A stretch of 64,000 bases of DNA, taken from contig JAEWDK010000006.1 of NCBI GenBank assembly GCA_023390175.1, positions 248,001-312,000 of the forward strand, in the 5' to 3' direction. The DNA is from Bacillota bacterium. Its GTDB lineage: Bacteria > Bacillota > Clostridia > Oscillospirales > Acutalibacteraceae. The position numbers and the translations under genes were made by a program. The notes under the pieces are model-generated. The model had not been told where the DNA came from and ran no database searches. It was given only the letters and a program-made list of their open reading frames with translations. The first letter of the stretch is position 1. Each line of letters opens with the position of its first letter. Shown piece after piece: positions 1 to 7,951 of the stretch.

Positions 1-306
1 CTTTCCGAAGCATCGGACAATGTTGAGCGTTACGGCTTGCTGAAAAAGCTCGGTGCGGAGGAAAAGATGGTTTACCGCTCGCTGTTTACGCAAATCGCAA
101 TCTATTTCATGCTTCCGCTTTCCCTCGCAATCGTTCACTCCGTTGTGGGAATTCATGTTGCGAATACGGTAGTATCGCAATTCGGGCATCTTGATATTTT
201 AGGCAATACCCTAATTACCGCAGCGCTTTTCCTACTGGTTTACGGCGGATATTTCCTTGCAACTTACTTTGGCAGCAAAAGCATGCTCCGGCAAAAGCAG
301 AGCTGA
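1..306 (+). CDS. FtsX-like ABC transporter permease, C-terminal end (partial)
   Basis: The frame is open from the first base of the window, so the gene begins upstream; 101 residues and the stop are visible. The piece starts with a cytoplasmic stretch (ASDNVERYGLLKKLGAEEKM), then a transmembrane helix (IAIYFMLPLSLAIVHSVVG) and, after a short loop, a last helix (LITAALFLLVYGGYFLATYF) and a basic tail. This is the usual end of BceB/YtsB-type FtsX permeases, which work with an ATPase in antimicrobial-peptide sensing or export. The family is known from this C-terminal pattern; the exact substrate cannot be told. A terminator follows the stop codon, so it closes its operon. Confidence 0.75.
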   Translation, partial: LSEASDNVERYGLLKKLGAEEKMVYRSLFTQIAIYFMLPLSLAIVHSVVGIHVANTVVSQFGHLDILGNTLITAALFLLVYGGYFLATYFGSKSMLRQKQS

Positions 307-318
307 TTATAAATTAAT

Positions 319-359
319 ACAGCAGGCCGTCCGTACAAGCGGGCGGCTGTTGTCTTTTC
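319..359 (+). terminator. Intrinsic terminator after the FtsX permease
   Basis: An ACAGCA/TGTTGT stem, a one-base bulge and an 8-bp GC-rich stem around a TACAAG loop are followed by CTTTTCTT. It sits 13 bases after the stop codon. Confidence 0.7.
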
Positions 360-378
360 TTAGGAATAATTATATAAT
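350..378 (+). promoter_or_regulatory. Candidate sigma-A promoter of the DUF45 gene
   Basis: TTGTCT, 17 bases, TATAAT. It overlaps the tail of the preceding terminator and ends 32 bases before the chosen start codon. Confidence 0.55.
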
Positions 379-409
379 AAAATCATCGAAATCATACGGG
401 AGAAAAGCG

Positions 410-1132
410 ATGCGAATAAAACAGACCGCCAAACAACGGCGTGCGGGAAGCATCGGGTGGCATAAAATGAAGTATCAGTTAATCCGCTCACGGCGCAAAA
501 CCATAGCAATCTGCATTGCCCGCGACGGCAGCGTGCTTGTGCGCGCCCCGCTGCGTGCAGCACAGACCGCGATTGACCGCTTTGTTCAGGAAAAGCAAAA
601 CTGGATACAGGAAAAATCCGGGCAGATGGCACAGCGGGAATCGGCACGGAAGGAGTTCCGGGTTTCCCCGGGTACAAAACTGCTTTTGCTTGGCCGTGAA
701 TACCCCGTTGTACTTGGGGACAAAGTAAGTTTTGACGGCACGCAGTTTTTTATTACGGATGAAGATTTTGAAACACTCAGGCCAAAACTCGTTCAATTAT
801 ACAAAAATCTTGCGGAGCAAATTATCCCGGAGCGTGTGGCCTGTTTTTCAAAACAAACCGGCTGGGTTCCCGCCGGTGTCCGCATTGGCTCGGCCGATAC
901 CGCGTGGGGTTCCTGTTCGGGAAAAAACAAGCTCAATTTTACATGGAAGCTTATTTTGGCGGAGCCGCAGGAGGTCGATTATGTGATTGTGCATGAACTG
1001 GCTCATCTGCGGGAGCACAACCACTCCGTGCGGTTTTGGCGGCTGGTCGAAAGTGTTTTGCCCGACTGCCGGGCGCGACGGGCAAAATTAAGACTGTTGG
1101 GGGAAAATTTGCAAAAAATCGGTCTTAGTTAG
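410..1132 (+). CDS. YgjP-like DUF45 zinc metallopeptidase
   Basis: A 240-residue protein of the SprT/WLM-like DUF45 family, predicted soluble zinc peptidases whose substrates are mostly unknown. The zinc motif HELAH lies at about residues 195-199 and is followed by EHNHSVRFW, which supplies the third ligand. The upstream part (RSRRKTIAICIARDGSVLVRAP) is the typical beta-rich N-terminal half of the family. The open frame reaches back to 257, but the ATG at 410 has a GGGAG ribosome site and a promoter just upstream; an internal ATG at 467 is the alternative. The gene stands alone between two promoters. Confidence 0.85.
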   Translation: MRIKQTAKQRRAGSIGWHKMKYQLIRSRRKTIAICIARDGSVLVRAPLRAAQTAIDRFVQEKQNWIQEKSGQMAQRESARKEFRVSPGTKLLLLGREYPVVLGDKVSFDGTQFFITDEDFETLRPKLVQLYKNLAEQIIPERVACFSKQTGWVPAGVRIGSADTAWGSCSGKNKLNFTWKLILAEPQEVDYVIVHELAHLREHNHSVRFWRLVESVLPDCRARRAKLRLLGENLQKIGLS

Positions 1133-1142
1133 CAATAACTAA

Positions 1143-1171
1143 TTCCATTTCCGGAATAAACGTGCTATAAT
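1143..1171 (+). promoter_or_regulatory. Candidate promoter of the aminopeptidase gene
   Basis: A perfect TATAAT -10 box at 1166-1171 with a weak TTCCAT -35 box 17 bases upstream. Confidence 0.5.
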
Positions 1172-1212
1172 ATGGAAAATTAAGAATAACAAAAAAGTAG
1201 AGGTAAACAGAT

Positions 1213-2454
1213 ATGGTTTCACAAAAGACGCTGCAAAAATACGCCGCACTGGCGGTGCGCGTTGGCGCAAACGTGCAAAAGGGTCAGCTCCTGGTTATTT
1301 CCGCGGCGGTTGACTGCGCTTATTTTGCACGGATGTGTGTGGCCGAAGCGTATGAAGCGGGCGCGGGCGAAGTGCTTGTTAACTGGTCGGACGAAACGAT
1401 TACAAAGCTTGCCTATCAAAATGAAAGCACCGAAACGCTTTGCAACATCGCCCCGTGGCGGGTTGAGCAGAAGAAAAACTGCATTGATAAAAAATGCTGT
1501 TTTCTTTATATTGAGTCGGCAACCCCCGGCCTGCTGAAAGATATTGACGGCAAAAAGCTTCAGGCCGCCAGAACAGCAAGGGAAACCGCGTTTGAGCAGT
1601 TTGAATTTTATACCATGGCCAATCTCGGCCAGTGGTCCATCGTGGCAATTCCTACGCTTGACTGGGCGAAAAAGGTATTCCCCAAGTATGACGACGATAA
1701 GGCGCTGGAAGCCCTGTGGGACGCCGTGCTGAAGAGCGTGCGGATTTCGGGGGACAATGACCCCGTTGCCGAATGGCAAAAGCACAATCAAAATATGATG
1801 GATCACTGTGACGCGCTGAATCGCTTTAATTTCAAATCCCTCCATTTTACAAATTCCCTTGGCACGGATTTGACAGTGGAGCTGATTCCGGACCATGTTT
1901 GGGAGGGCGGCTGCACCCGTGCAAAGAACGGCGCCGTTTTTAACGCGAACATGCCAACGGAGGAAGCGTTCACCATGCCTTATAAATTCGGTGTGAACGG
2001 CCGTGTGTACGCGACCAAGCCGCTGAGCTATCAGGGCAAGATGATTGAAGATTTCCGGTTCGATTTTAAAGACGGAAAAGTGGTTGACTTTGCCGCGAAA
2101 AAAGAAGAGGAAACGCTGAAAAACCTGGTCGGCTTTGACGACGGCAGCTGCTACCTTGGCGAAGTGGCGCTTGTTCCGCACGATTCGCCGATTTCCAATC
2201 TGGGAATTCTGTTCCTGAACACGCTTTTTGATGAAAATGCTTCGTGCCACCTCGCGCTCGGCGCGTCGTATCCCGAAAATTTGAAAAACGGAACGGAAAT
2301 GAAGCGGGAGGAACTGAACCGACTCGGCTCCAATTACTCAAAAATTCACTGTGACTTTATGTTCGGCAATGCCGATATGAATATTGTGGGCACCACGCAG
2401 GACGGCAGGGAAGTTACGGTGTTCCAAAACGGCAACTTTGCTATTTCAGACTAA
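1213..2454 (+). CDS. M29 family aminopeptidase (AmpS / aminopeptidase T type)
   Basis: 413 residues, the usual length of M29 metallo-aminopeptidases, cytoplasmic dimeric enzymes that remove N-terminal residues from peptides. The N-terminal half (YAALAVRVGANVQKGQLLVI) matches the family opening. Expected metal ligands are seen in MPTEEAF, in HLALG and in the C-terminal HCDF motif (His379, Asp381). The start ATG is preceded by AGAGG. It is probably monocistronic: a 12-bp hairpin follows it and lactate dehydrogenase has its own ribosome site. The role would be peptide turnover for amino-acid supply. Confidence 0.9.
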   Translation: MVSQKTLQKYAALAVRVGANVQKGQLLVISAAVDCAYFARMCVAEAYEAGAGEVLVNWSDETITKLAYQNESTETLCNIAPWRVEQKKNCIDKKCCFLYIESATPGLLKDIDGKKLQAARTARETAFEQFEFYTMANLGQWSIVAIPTLDWAKKVFPKYDDDKALEALWDAVLKSVRISGDNDPVAEWQKHNQNMMDHCDALNRFNFKSLHFTNSLGTDLTVELIPDHVWEGGCTRAKNGAVFNANMPTEEAFTMPYKFGVNGRVYATKPLSYQGKMIEDFRFDFKDGKVVDFAAKKEEETLKNLVGFDDGSCYLGEVALVPHDSPISNLGILFLNTLFDENASCHLALGASYPENLKNGTEMKREELNRLGSNYSKIHCDFMFGNADMNIVGTTQDGREVTVFQNGNFAISD

Positions 2455-2471
2455 TCTTAAAATATAAATTT

Positions 2472-2503
2472 GTCTGCCGATTCTGCAGTATGAATCGGCA
2501 GAC
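2472..2503 (+). terminator. 12-bp hairpin between aminopeptidase and lactate dehydrogenase genes
   Basis: GTCTGCCGATTC and GAATCGGCAGAC flank an 8-base loop, a perfect stem. No T-run follows on either strand, so it may slow or end transcription, or stabilise the downstream mRNA. Confidence 0.45.
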
Positions 2504-2549
2504 AGTTCGAAAATAATAAAAGTATTTGATAAAGAAAGATGGTGACATT

Positions 2550-3497
2550 ATGGTTAATATCAGAAAATGTGCAATGATCGGCTGCGGCTTCGTTGGGGCG
2601 AGCGCCGCGTTCAGTTTGGTGGAAAGCGGGCTTTTTTCAGAGCTCGTGCTGATAGACGCAAATCATGACAAAGCGGAGGGCGAGGCAATGGATTTGAGCC
2701 ACGGCATGCCGTTCGCAAGGCCGATGGAAATTTACGCCGGAACGTATGACGATATAGCGGACTGCGGGCTGATTATCGTAACGGCGGGCGCAAATCAAAA
2801 GCCGAACGAAACACGCATGGATTTGGTTCATAAAAACGTCGGTATTTTTAAAAGCATTATTCCAGAAATTAAAAAGAGGGACTGCGAAGGCATCCTGCTG
2901 ATTGTTTCCAACCCGGTTGACATTTTAACCTATGTTGCCTTAAAGCTTTCCGGCTTTCCGGCAAACAGAGTAATCGGCTCCGGAACAGTGCTGGACACGG
3001 CGCGGCTCAAGTACCTGCTCAGCCAGCATCTTGACGTTGACAGCCGCAGCGTTCATGCCTTTATTATCGGTGAGCACGGCGACAGCGAGCTGGCCGTATG
3101 GAGCAGCGCGAATGTGTCGGGTATTGAGCTTGATCATTTCTGCGAGCTTTGTGGCCACTTCGAACATAGGGAAACGATGGAAAAGCTCTACGAGGGGGTG
3201 CGTGACAGCGCATATGAAATTATTGAGCGAAAGGGCGCGACCTACTACGGAATCGCCATGGCGGTTCGCCGTATTGCGGAGTGCATCCAGCGCAACGAGC
3301 ACTCGATTCTCCCGGTTTCCAGCCTGATCCAGGGCCATTACGGCCTGCACGACATCTGCATGGGGGTGCCCACAATTGTTGGCAGCTCCGGTGTGGAAAA
3401 GGTGCTGGATATTCCGCTCAGCGAAGAAGAGCAGCAAAAGCTGCTGGCTTCGGCCGAAGCGTTGAAAAAGGTGCTGGATACACTGGATTTATCCTGA
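2550..3497 (+). CDS. ldh: L-lactate dehydrogenase
   Basis: Reduces pyruvate to L-lactate with NADH, regenerating NAD in fermentation. From the chosen ATG the protein has 315 residues, normal for the family. The Rossmann motif GCGFVG is at 11-16 with an acidic Asp36 for NAD binding; substrate arginines appear in NETRMDL and DTARLKYL, and the catalytic His176 in GEHGDSE. A TTG 24 bases upstream is in frame, but the ATG at 2550 follows GGTGA and starts directly at the conserved N-terminal strand. A malate dehydrogenase is less likely given the GEHGDSE context. A strong terminator follows. Confidence 0.9.
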   Translation: MVNIRKCAMIGCGFVGASAAFSLVESGLFSELVLIDANHDKAEGEAMDLSHGMPFARPMEIYAGTYDDIADCGLIIVTAGANQKPNETRMDLVHKNVGIFKSIIPEIKKRDCEGILLIVSNPVDILTYVALKLSGFPANRVIGSGTVLDTARLKYLLSQHLDVDSRSVHAFIIGEHGDSELAVWSSANVSGIELDHFCELCGHFEHRETMEKLYEGVRDSAYEIIERKGATYYGIAMAVRRIAECIQRNEHSILPVSSLIQGHYGLHDICMGVPTIVGSSGVEKVLDIPLSEEEQQKLLASAEALKKVLDTLDLS

Positions 3498-3507
3498 TTA
3501 TTCTCTT

Positions 3508-3537
3508 GGGCGGCCTGAATTCAGGCCGCCCTTTTTT
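3508..3537 (+). terminator. Strong intrinsic terminator of ldh
   Basis: A perfect 24-base palindrome (arms GGGCGGCCTGAA / TTCAGGCCGCCC) followed by six T. Confidence 0.9.
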
Positions 3538-3676
3538 ATGTTTCGCACCTTTCGTCCGTTCGCAGCATATGCTGTAGGATACTGTTCTGCAGTATCGTTA
3601 TTTTCCATAGAAACTTCTCCGTAAAATTTTCCGCGGTGACGCAGTTGCATAATCTTTGCTGAATCCTGTTTTTGGC

Positions 3677-3705
3677 TTGACAAACCACGCCGGGAAATAT
3701 AGAAT
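3677..3705 (+). promoter_or_regulatory. Sigma-A promoter of the first feo operon
   Basis: TTGACA, 17 bases, TAGAAT, ending 70 bases before feoA. This is one of the best consensus matches in the window. Confidence 0.75.
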
Positions 3706-3716
3706 AATACTAGGAT

Positions 3717-3732
3717 GTTAGCAATAGCTAAC
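3717..3732. promoter_or_regulatory. Candidate metal-repressor operator upstream of feoA
   Basis: GTTAGC-AATA-GCTAAC, a 16-bp inverted repeat 11 bases beyond the -10 box, so over the transcription start. The GTTAG...CTAAC half-sites resemble DtxR/IdeR/MntR-family operators, which fits iron repression of feo genes; assignment to that family is inference. Confidence 0.5.
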
Positions 3733-3775
3733 GCATAGTTCACCTATCAAATTAAAATGGGATGAGGGGCAATTT

Positions 3776-4000
3776 ATGACGCTGAATGAACTGAAAATCG
3801 GGCAGATATCGAGGATCATCGCGGTCAACGGTGAGGGCGCGCTCAGGCGAAGGCTGCTGGACATGGGCCTGACGCCGCACACGGAAGTGATGGTGCGCAA
3901 GGTCGCTCCCATGGGGGACCCAATTGAGCTTCATTTGCGGGGTTATGAATTGACGCTGCGCATTGACGATGCGAAAAATATTGAGGTAGAGGGGGAGTAG
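3776..4000 (+). CDS. feoA: FeoA, ferrous iron transport accessory protein
   Basis: A 74-residue SH3-like FeoA domain protein. The family pattern is complete: LKIGQ opening, RRRLLDMGLTPHTEV, APMGDPIELHLRGYELTLR and a closing acidic strand. FeoA is a cytoplasmic partner needed for FeoB-dependent Fe(II) import. It starts 71 bases after a strong promoter with a candidate metal operator and stops 3 bases before feoB, with which it must be co-transcribed. GAGGGG precedes the ATG. Confidence 0.92.
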   Translation: MTLNELKIGQISRIIAVNGEGALRRRLLDMGLTPHTEVMVRKVAPMGDPIELHLRGYELTLRIDDAKNIEVEGE

Positions 4001-4003
4001 CGA

Positions 4004-6010
4004 ATGATTTTTGCACTTGCAGGCAACCAAAACTGCGGAAAAACAACGCTGTTCAACCAATTGACGGGTTCAAACCAGCATGTCGGCAATTTTCCCGGTG
4101 TTACAGTGGAACGGAAAGACGGTATCATCCGCGGCTACTCCGGCGTAAAAGTGGTTGATTTACCGGGAATTTACTCCCTTTCACCGTACACCAATGAAGA
4201 AATTGTAACGCGTGATTTTTTGCTGAAGGAACATCCTGAAGGCATTATCAATATTGTTGACGCGACAAACATTGAGCGGAACCTTTACCTGAGCATGCAG
4301 CTGATCGAGCTCAATATCCCCATGATTATTGCGCTGAATATGATGGATGAAGTCCGCGCCAACGGCGGGACGATTAAAATAGATAAATTGCAGGCCGAAC
4401 TTGGCGTTCCCGTCGTACCGATTTCCGCCAGCAAAAACGAGGGAATCGACGAACTGATTGAAAAGGCGGTTCATACCGCCGAAGCAAAGCAGCTCCCGAA
4501 ACGGCAGGATTTTTGTTCTGGGGCGGTACATAGGGCAATTCACTCCGTCGCCCATTTGGTAGAGGATCACGCCGAGCGTATTGGCGTTCCCGCGCGCTTC
4601 GCGGCCACAAAGCTGGTGGAGGGCGACAAGCCCATGCTGAATTCGCTTGGGCTCACCGACAACGAAAAGGATATGGTCGGCCACAGCGTAACGGAAATGG
4701 AGCGCGAGCTCGGTACCGACCGGGAAGCCGCCCTTGCCGATATGCGCTACACCTTTATCGGCGGCCTTTGCAAGGATTCCGTTGTGAAAACGGGGGAGTC
4801 CAAGGAGCACAGGCGCAGCGTGGCAATCGACAGCCTTTTAACGCATAAATATCTTGCCATTCCCATTTTCCTGCTGATTATGATGCTGATTTTCTGGCTG
4901 ACCTTCGGCGTAATCGGCAGTGCGCTGAGCAACCTTCTTTCTTTGGGCATTGACTTTGTAACCAACGCGGTCAGTGCCGGACTGACCGCTTATGGGATTA
5001 ACCCGGTCATTCATTCGCTGATTATCGACGGTGTTTTCGCCGGTGTGGGCAGCGTGCTTTCCTTCCTCCCAATTATTGTCGTTCTGTTTTTCTTTCTTTC
5101 TATTTTGGAAGACAGCGGCTATATGGCGCGTGTCGCATTTGTTATGGACAAGTTGCTCCGTAAAATCGGACTTTCCGGCCGCAGCTTTGTTCCCATGCTG
5201 ATCGGTTTTGGCTGTTCCGTTCCCGCCATTATGGCAACGCGTACCCTTTCCAGTGAACGTGACCGTAAAATGACAATTCTTCTTACGCCTTTCATGAGCT
5301 GCAGCGCTAAGCTGCCGATTTACGCAATGTTTACCGCTGCGTTCTTTCCGCAGCACCGCGCGCTGGTTATGATTGCGTTGTACCTGATGGGCATTGCAGT
5401 GGGAATTATCAGCGGTTTGGTGCTAAAGGGGACCGTGTTCCACGGAAAGCCCGTGCCCTTTGTCATGGAACTGCCGAATTACCGGATGCCCAGCGCTAAA
5501 AGCGTGGCTCTTTTAATGTGGGATAAGGCAAAGGACTTTTTAACCCGTGCATTTACTGTCATCTTTGTGGCAACCATAATCATATGGTTCCTGCAAACGT
5601 TTGATACCCGCCTGAATGTTGTGGCGGATAGCGCCCAAAGCATGCTGGCCGGTGTCGGCAGGCTGATTGCCCCCGTGTTTGCTCCGCTCGGCTTCAGCGA
5701 CTGGCGCGCTTCCACCGCGCTGATTACCGGGTTTACCGCAAAGGAAGCAGTCGTCAGCACGTTGGCCGTACTGACCGGCACCAGCGTTTCCAACCTTCCG
5801 ACAGCCCTTTCGACCCTTTTCAGCCCGCTTGCAGCATGGTCGTTCCTCACTTTTACCCTGCTTTACACACCCTGTGTCGCAGCGATCAGCGCGGTTAAGC
5901 GTGAAATGAACAGTGCGAAAAGCGCGTTCGCAATGGTACTTTACCAAACCGGAATCGCGTGGATCGTAGCTTTCGTTGTTTACAATATCGGTGCTTTGAT
6001 TTACCGTTAA
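4004..6010 (+). CDS. feoB: FeoB, ferrous iron transporter with GTPase domain
   Basis: 668 residues. The N-terminal G domain has G1 GNQNCGKTT (about 7-15), the G2 region HVGNFPGVTVE, G3 DLPGIYSL and G4 NMMD; a helical insertion domain follows. From about residue 285 the membrane part has the two Gate repeats with the characteristic GFGCSVPAIMATR and GFTAKEAVVSTLAVLTG cores. It imports Fe(II) across the cytoplasmic membrane. It follows feoA by 3 bases and precedes a small Cys-rich partner. Its G1 (GNQNCGKT) differs from that of the second FeoB at 17,987 (GNPNVGKS), so the two systems are not a recent duplication. Confidence 0.95.
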   Translation: MIFALAGNQNCGKTTLFNQLTGSNQHVGNFPGVTVERKDGIIRGYSGVKVVDLPGIYSLSPYTNEEIVTRDFLLKEHPEGIINIVDATNIERNLYLSMQLIELNIPMIIALNMMDEVRANGGTIKIDKLQAELGVPVVPISASKNEGIDELIEKAVHTAEAKQLPKRQDFCSGAVHRAIHSVAHLVEDHAERIGVPARFAATKLVEGDKPMLNSLGLTDNEKDMVGHSVTEMERELGTDREAALADMRYTFIGGLCKDSVVKTGESKEHRRSVAIDSLLTHKYLAIPIFLLIMMLIFWLTFGVIGSALSNLLSLGIDFVTNAVSAGLTAYGINPVIHSLIIDGVFAGVGSVLSFLPIIVVLFFFLSILEDSGYMARVAFVMDKLLRKIGLSGRSFVPMLIGFGCSVPAIMATRTLSSERDRKMTILLTPFMSCSAKLPIYAMFTAAFFPQHRALVMIALYLMGIAVGIISGLVLKGTVFHGKPVPFVMELPNYRMPSAKSVALLMWDKAKDFLTRAFTVIFVATIIIWFLQTFDTRLNVVADSAQSMLAGVGRLIAPVFAPLGFSDWRASTALITGFTAKEAVVSTLAVLTGTSVSNLPTALSTLFSPLAAWSFLTFTLLYTPCVAAISAVKREMNSAKSAFAMVLYQTGIAWIVAFVVYNIGALIYR

Positions 6011-6028
6011 CGGTAGAATGGAGTTTTT

Positions 6029-6178
6029 ATGCAACTTGCAGATTATATTATTTTGGCTGTGATCGTCGTCCTTCTTGTGCTTGCCGTGCGATACTCCGTA
6101 AAGCATAAGCACAGCTGCGGCGGGGACTGTGCCCATTGCGCAGGCTGCCAGTCGTGTGTTCAAAAGGATAAAAAATAA
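6029..6178 (+). CDS. FeoB-associated Cys-rich membrane protein
   Basis: A 49-residue protein. One transmembrane helix (ADYIILAVIVVLLVLAVRYS) is followed by a short cytoplasmic tail with five cysteines (SCGGDCAHCAGCQSC) and a lysine end. This is the layout of the small FeoB-associated Cys-rich proteins encoded just after feoB in many Firmicutes, thought to assist FeoB, perhaps by holding iron or a cluster. It begins 18 bases after the feoB stop behind GAATGGAG and is followed by a terminator, so it is the last gene of the operon. Confidence 0.85.
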   Translation: MQLADYIILAVIVVLLVLAVRYSVKHKHSCGGDCAHCAGCQSCVQKDKK

Positions 6179-6181
6179 CGC

Positions 6182-6212
6182 ACGCGCCCTCTGAAAGCAG
6201 AGGGCGCGTTTT
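6182..6212 (+). terminator. Terminator of the first feo operon
   Basis: An 11-bp stem (ACGCGCCCTCT / AGAGGGCGCGT) around a 6-base loop, with T residues directly after. Confidence 0.85.
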
Positions 6213-6299
6213 GTGTGATTTTCTCCTGTTAAAACCGGCGCGCCTGTGGTACAATGAATATTATTTCGCAATATAAGCATTGTATGGGGGAAAAACTGA

Positions 6300-7652
6300 A
6301 TGGGAAAAGAAAAGGGAAGCTATGGGCTTTTCACCACGGTTACGATGATTATCGGAATCTGCATCGGTTCGGGAATCTTTTTTAAGAGCGATAATATTTT
6401 GGTAGCCACCGGGGGCAGTGTGCTTTTGGGTGTCGTGGTGTTCCTCCTTGGCGCGACAGGCATCGTTTTCGGCGGGCTTTGCTTCAGCGAGCTGGCGGCC
6501 CGCACGGACAAACCGGGCGGCGTAATTGCATATATGGATGAGTTCGCCAGTGGAAAGTTTGCCTGCGGCATGGGATGGTTCCAAATCTTTATTTATTTTC
6601 CTACAATTACCGCGGTTGTTTCGTGGGTCGTGGGCATTTATGTCTGCCTTTTGTTCGGCTGGCAGGGTACGCTGGAGCGCCAGATGCTGATTGGTTTTGC
6701 GTACCTGACATTTTCCTTTCTGCTGAATTGGAGCTCCGCAAAGCTGGGCGGCTGGTTCCAAAGCTTTGCCACCGTGAGCAAAATGATTCCACTCGTGCTG
6801 ATTGCGGTCTGCGGCCTGTTTTTTGGCAACCCCGCCGAAGGCTTCCGGTCAATTCCGGCTCAAACGCTCGGGGGAACCGCCTGGCTTGCCGCGGTTGGCC
6901 CGGTTGCCTATTCTTTTGACGGCTGGGCGGTTTCAACCTCTATCGCGCCGGAGATTAAGGATTCAAAAAGGACCTTGCCCAAAGCACTGATAATCGCTCC
7001 GATTTTTGTGCTGCTGACGTATATCGCCTATTTCGTCGGCGTCACCTCGTTCCTTGGGCCGCAAAGGGTAATGGAGCTGCAGGATGCCCATGTTTATGTT
7101 GTTGCGGAAAAGCTTTTGGGCGGCTTTGGCGGACGGGTTCTCTTGATTTTTGTGATTATAGCGGTTATGGGCACGGTCAACGGGCTTGTTTTGGGCTACA
7201 TCCGCATGCCGCATTCCATGGCGGTGCGCGGCGGCATGTTCCCGTTTGCGGACAGGCTGGCGGGCGAAAACCAAAAAGCGGGCGTGTCGCTCGGTTCTGC
7301 CGCGTTTTGTTATCTAATCACAGCTGTTTGGCTTGCCGTGCATTATGTAACCTCTAAATTCAATTTGCTGCCGAATTCGGATATTTCTGAAATTTCCATC
7401 GTCATGAGCTATCTTTTTTATATCATTTTATATTATCAGGTGTTTTCGCTTTACCGCAAAGGGAAAATCCACAGTGCGTTCCGCGGCGTTTTTGTACCGG
7501 TCATGGCAACGCTCGGTTCGGTCTTTATTCTTTCCGGCGGGCTGCAAAGCAGGCTGTTCGTGTTTTACGCTGCGTTCTGTCTTTTTGTTGTGGCGCTTGC
7601 TTTTTGGTACTACAGCCGTCACCGTTCCCAGGCACGGGAAATTCATGAATAA
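6300..7652 (+). CDS. APC-superfamily amino acid permease
   Basis: 450 residues with about twelve predicted transmembrane helices. The first helix carries the APC substrate-binding signature (MIIGICIGSGIFFKSDNIL), followed by GGLCFSELAARTDKPGG, the usual TM2-TM3 sequence of amino acid/polyamine/organocation carriers. The closest familiar group is the SteT/LAT-type amino-acid exchangers or uniporters, but the substrate cannot be fixed. The ATG at 6300 follows GGGGG. A TACAAT -10 box lies at 6250-6255 with only a weak -35. It is transcribed alone between the feo terminator and the pfl leader. Confidence 0.85.
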   Translation: MGKEKGSYGLFTTVTMIIGICIGSGIFFKSDNILVATGGSVLLGVVVFLLGATGIVFGGLCFSELAARTDKPGGVIAYMDEFASGKFACGMGWFQIFIYFPTITAVVSWVVGIYVCLLFGWQGTLERQMLIGFAYLTFSFLLNWSSAKLGGWFQSFATVSKMIPLVLIAVCGLFFGNPAEGFRSIPAQTLGGTAWLAAVGPVAYSFDGWAVSTSIAPEIKDSKRTLPKALIIAPIFVLLTYIAYFVGVTSFLGPQRVMELQDAHVYVVAEKLLGGFGGRVLLIFVIIAVMGTVNGLVLGYIRMPHSMAVRGGMFPFADRLAGENQKAGVSLGSAAFCYLITAVWLAVHYVTSKFNLLPNSDISEISIVMSYLFYIILYYQVFSLYRKGKIHSAFRGVFVPVMATLGSVFILSGGLQSRLFVFYAAFCLFVVALAFWYYSRHRSQAREIHE

Positions 7653-7704
7653 AAATTTTAACCAGAAACCTGCAGCTGAAAAATCGTGTTCCAAACCTTT
7701 CATC

Positions 7705-7734
7705 TTGACAGGCCGCGCATCAATATATTATAAT
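7705..7734 (+). promoter_or_regulatory. Promoter of the pfl operon
   Basis: TTGACA, 18 bases, TATAAT. It starts the long leader that holds the ZTP riboswitch. Confidence 0.75.
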
Positions 7735-7763
7735 GAACACACAATCATATACAGGCTTTTATT

Positions 7764-7862
7764 ACTGACGGATAATTGTGGATAAACCACAGTGGAATAA
7801 AAGTCTAGGATCAGCCGACCGTCTGGGCAGCATTTGGTTATTACCGAGTGTTGCTCTTTTTT
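7764..7862 (+). promoter_or_regulatory. ZTP (pfl-motif) riboswitch with its terminator
   Basis: The 3' core GCCGACCGTCTGGGCA (7814-7829) is close to the most conserved segment of the pfl RNA motif. Upstream are a GTGG/CCAC hairpin and GGAATA, as in the 5' domain, though the CTGGCG box is divergent. The GGGC bases overlap the start of an 11-bp terminator stem (7827-7837 with 7844-7854) followed by TCTTTTTT. In this family ZTP or ZMP, signals of low 10-formyl-tetrahydrofolate, stabilises the pseudoknot and prevents termination. Placement before pyruvate formate-lyase, which supplies formate for folate one-carbon units, is the association that named the motif. Confidence 0.82.
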
Positions 7863-7951
7863 ATTATGAACCGCAGTACGCGCGGTTTTCCGCGTAAGCG
7901 TTCATTGAAAAGAGCAGCCGAAATGCTGAATTGAATCAGAAGGAGTAATTT

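Noticed and set aside
1219..2250. 343-residue frame opposite the aminopeptidase gene
   Set aside because: It is a shadow of the M29 gene on the other strand, without start signals or family features.
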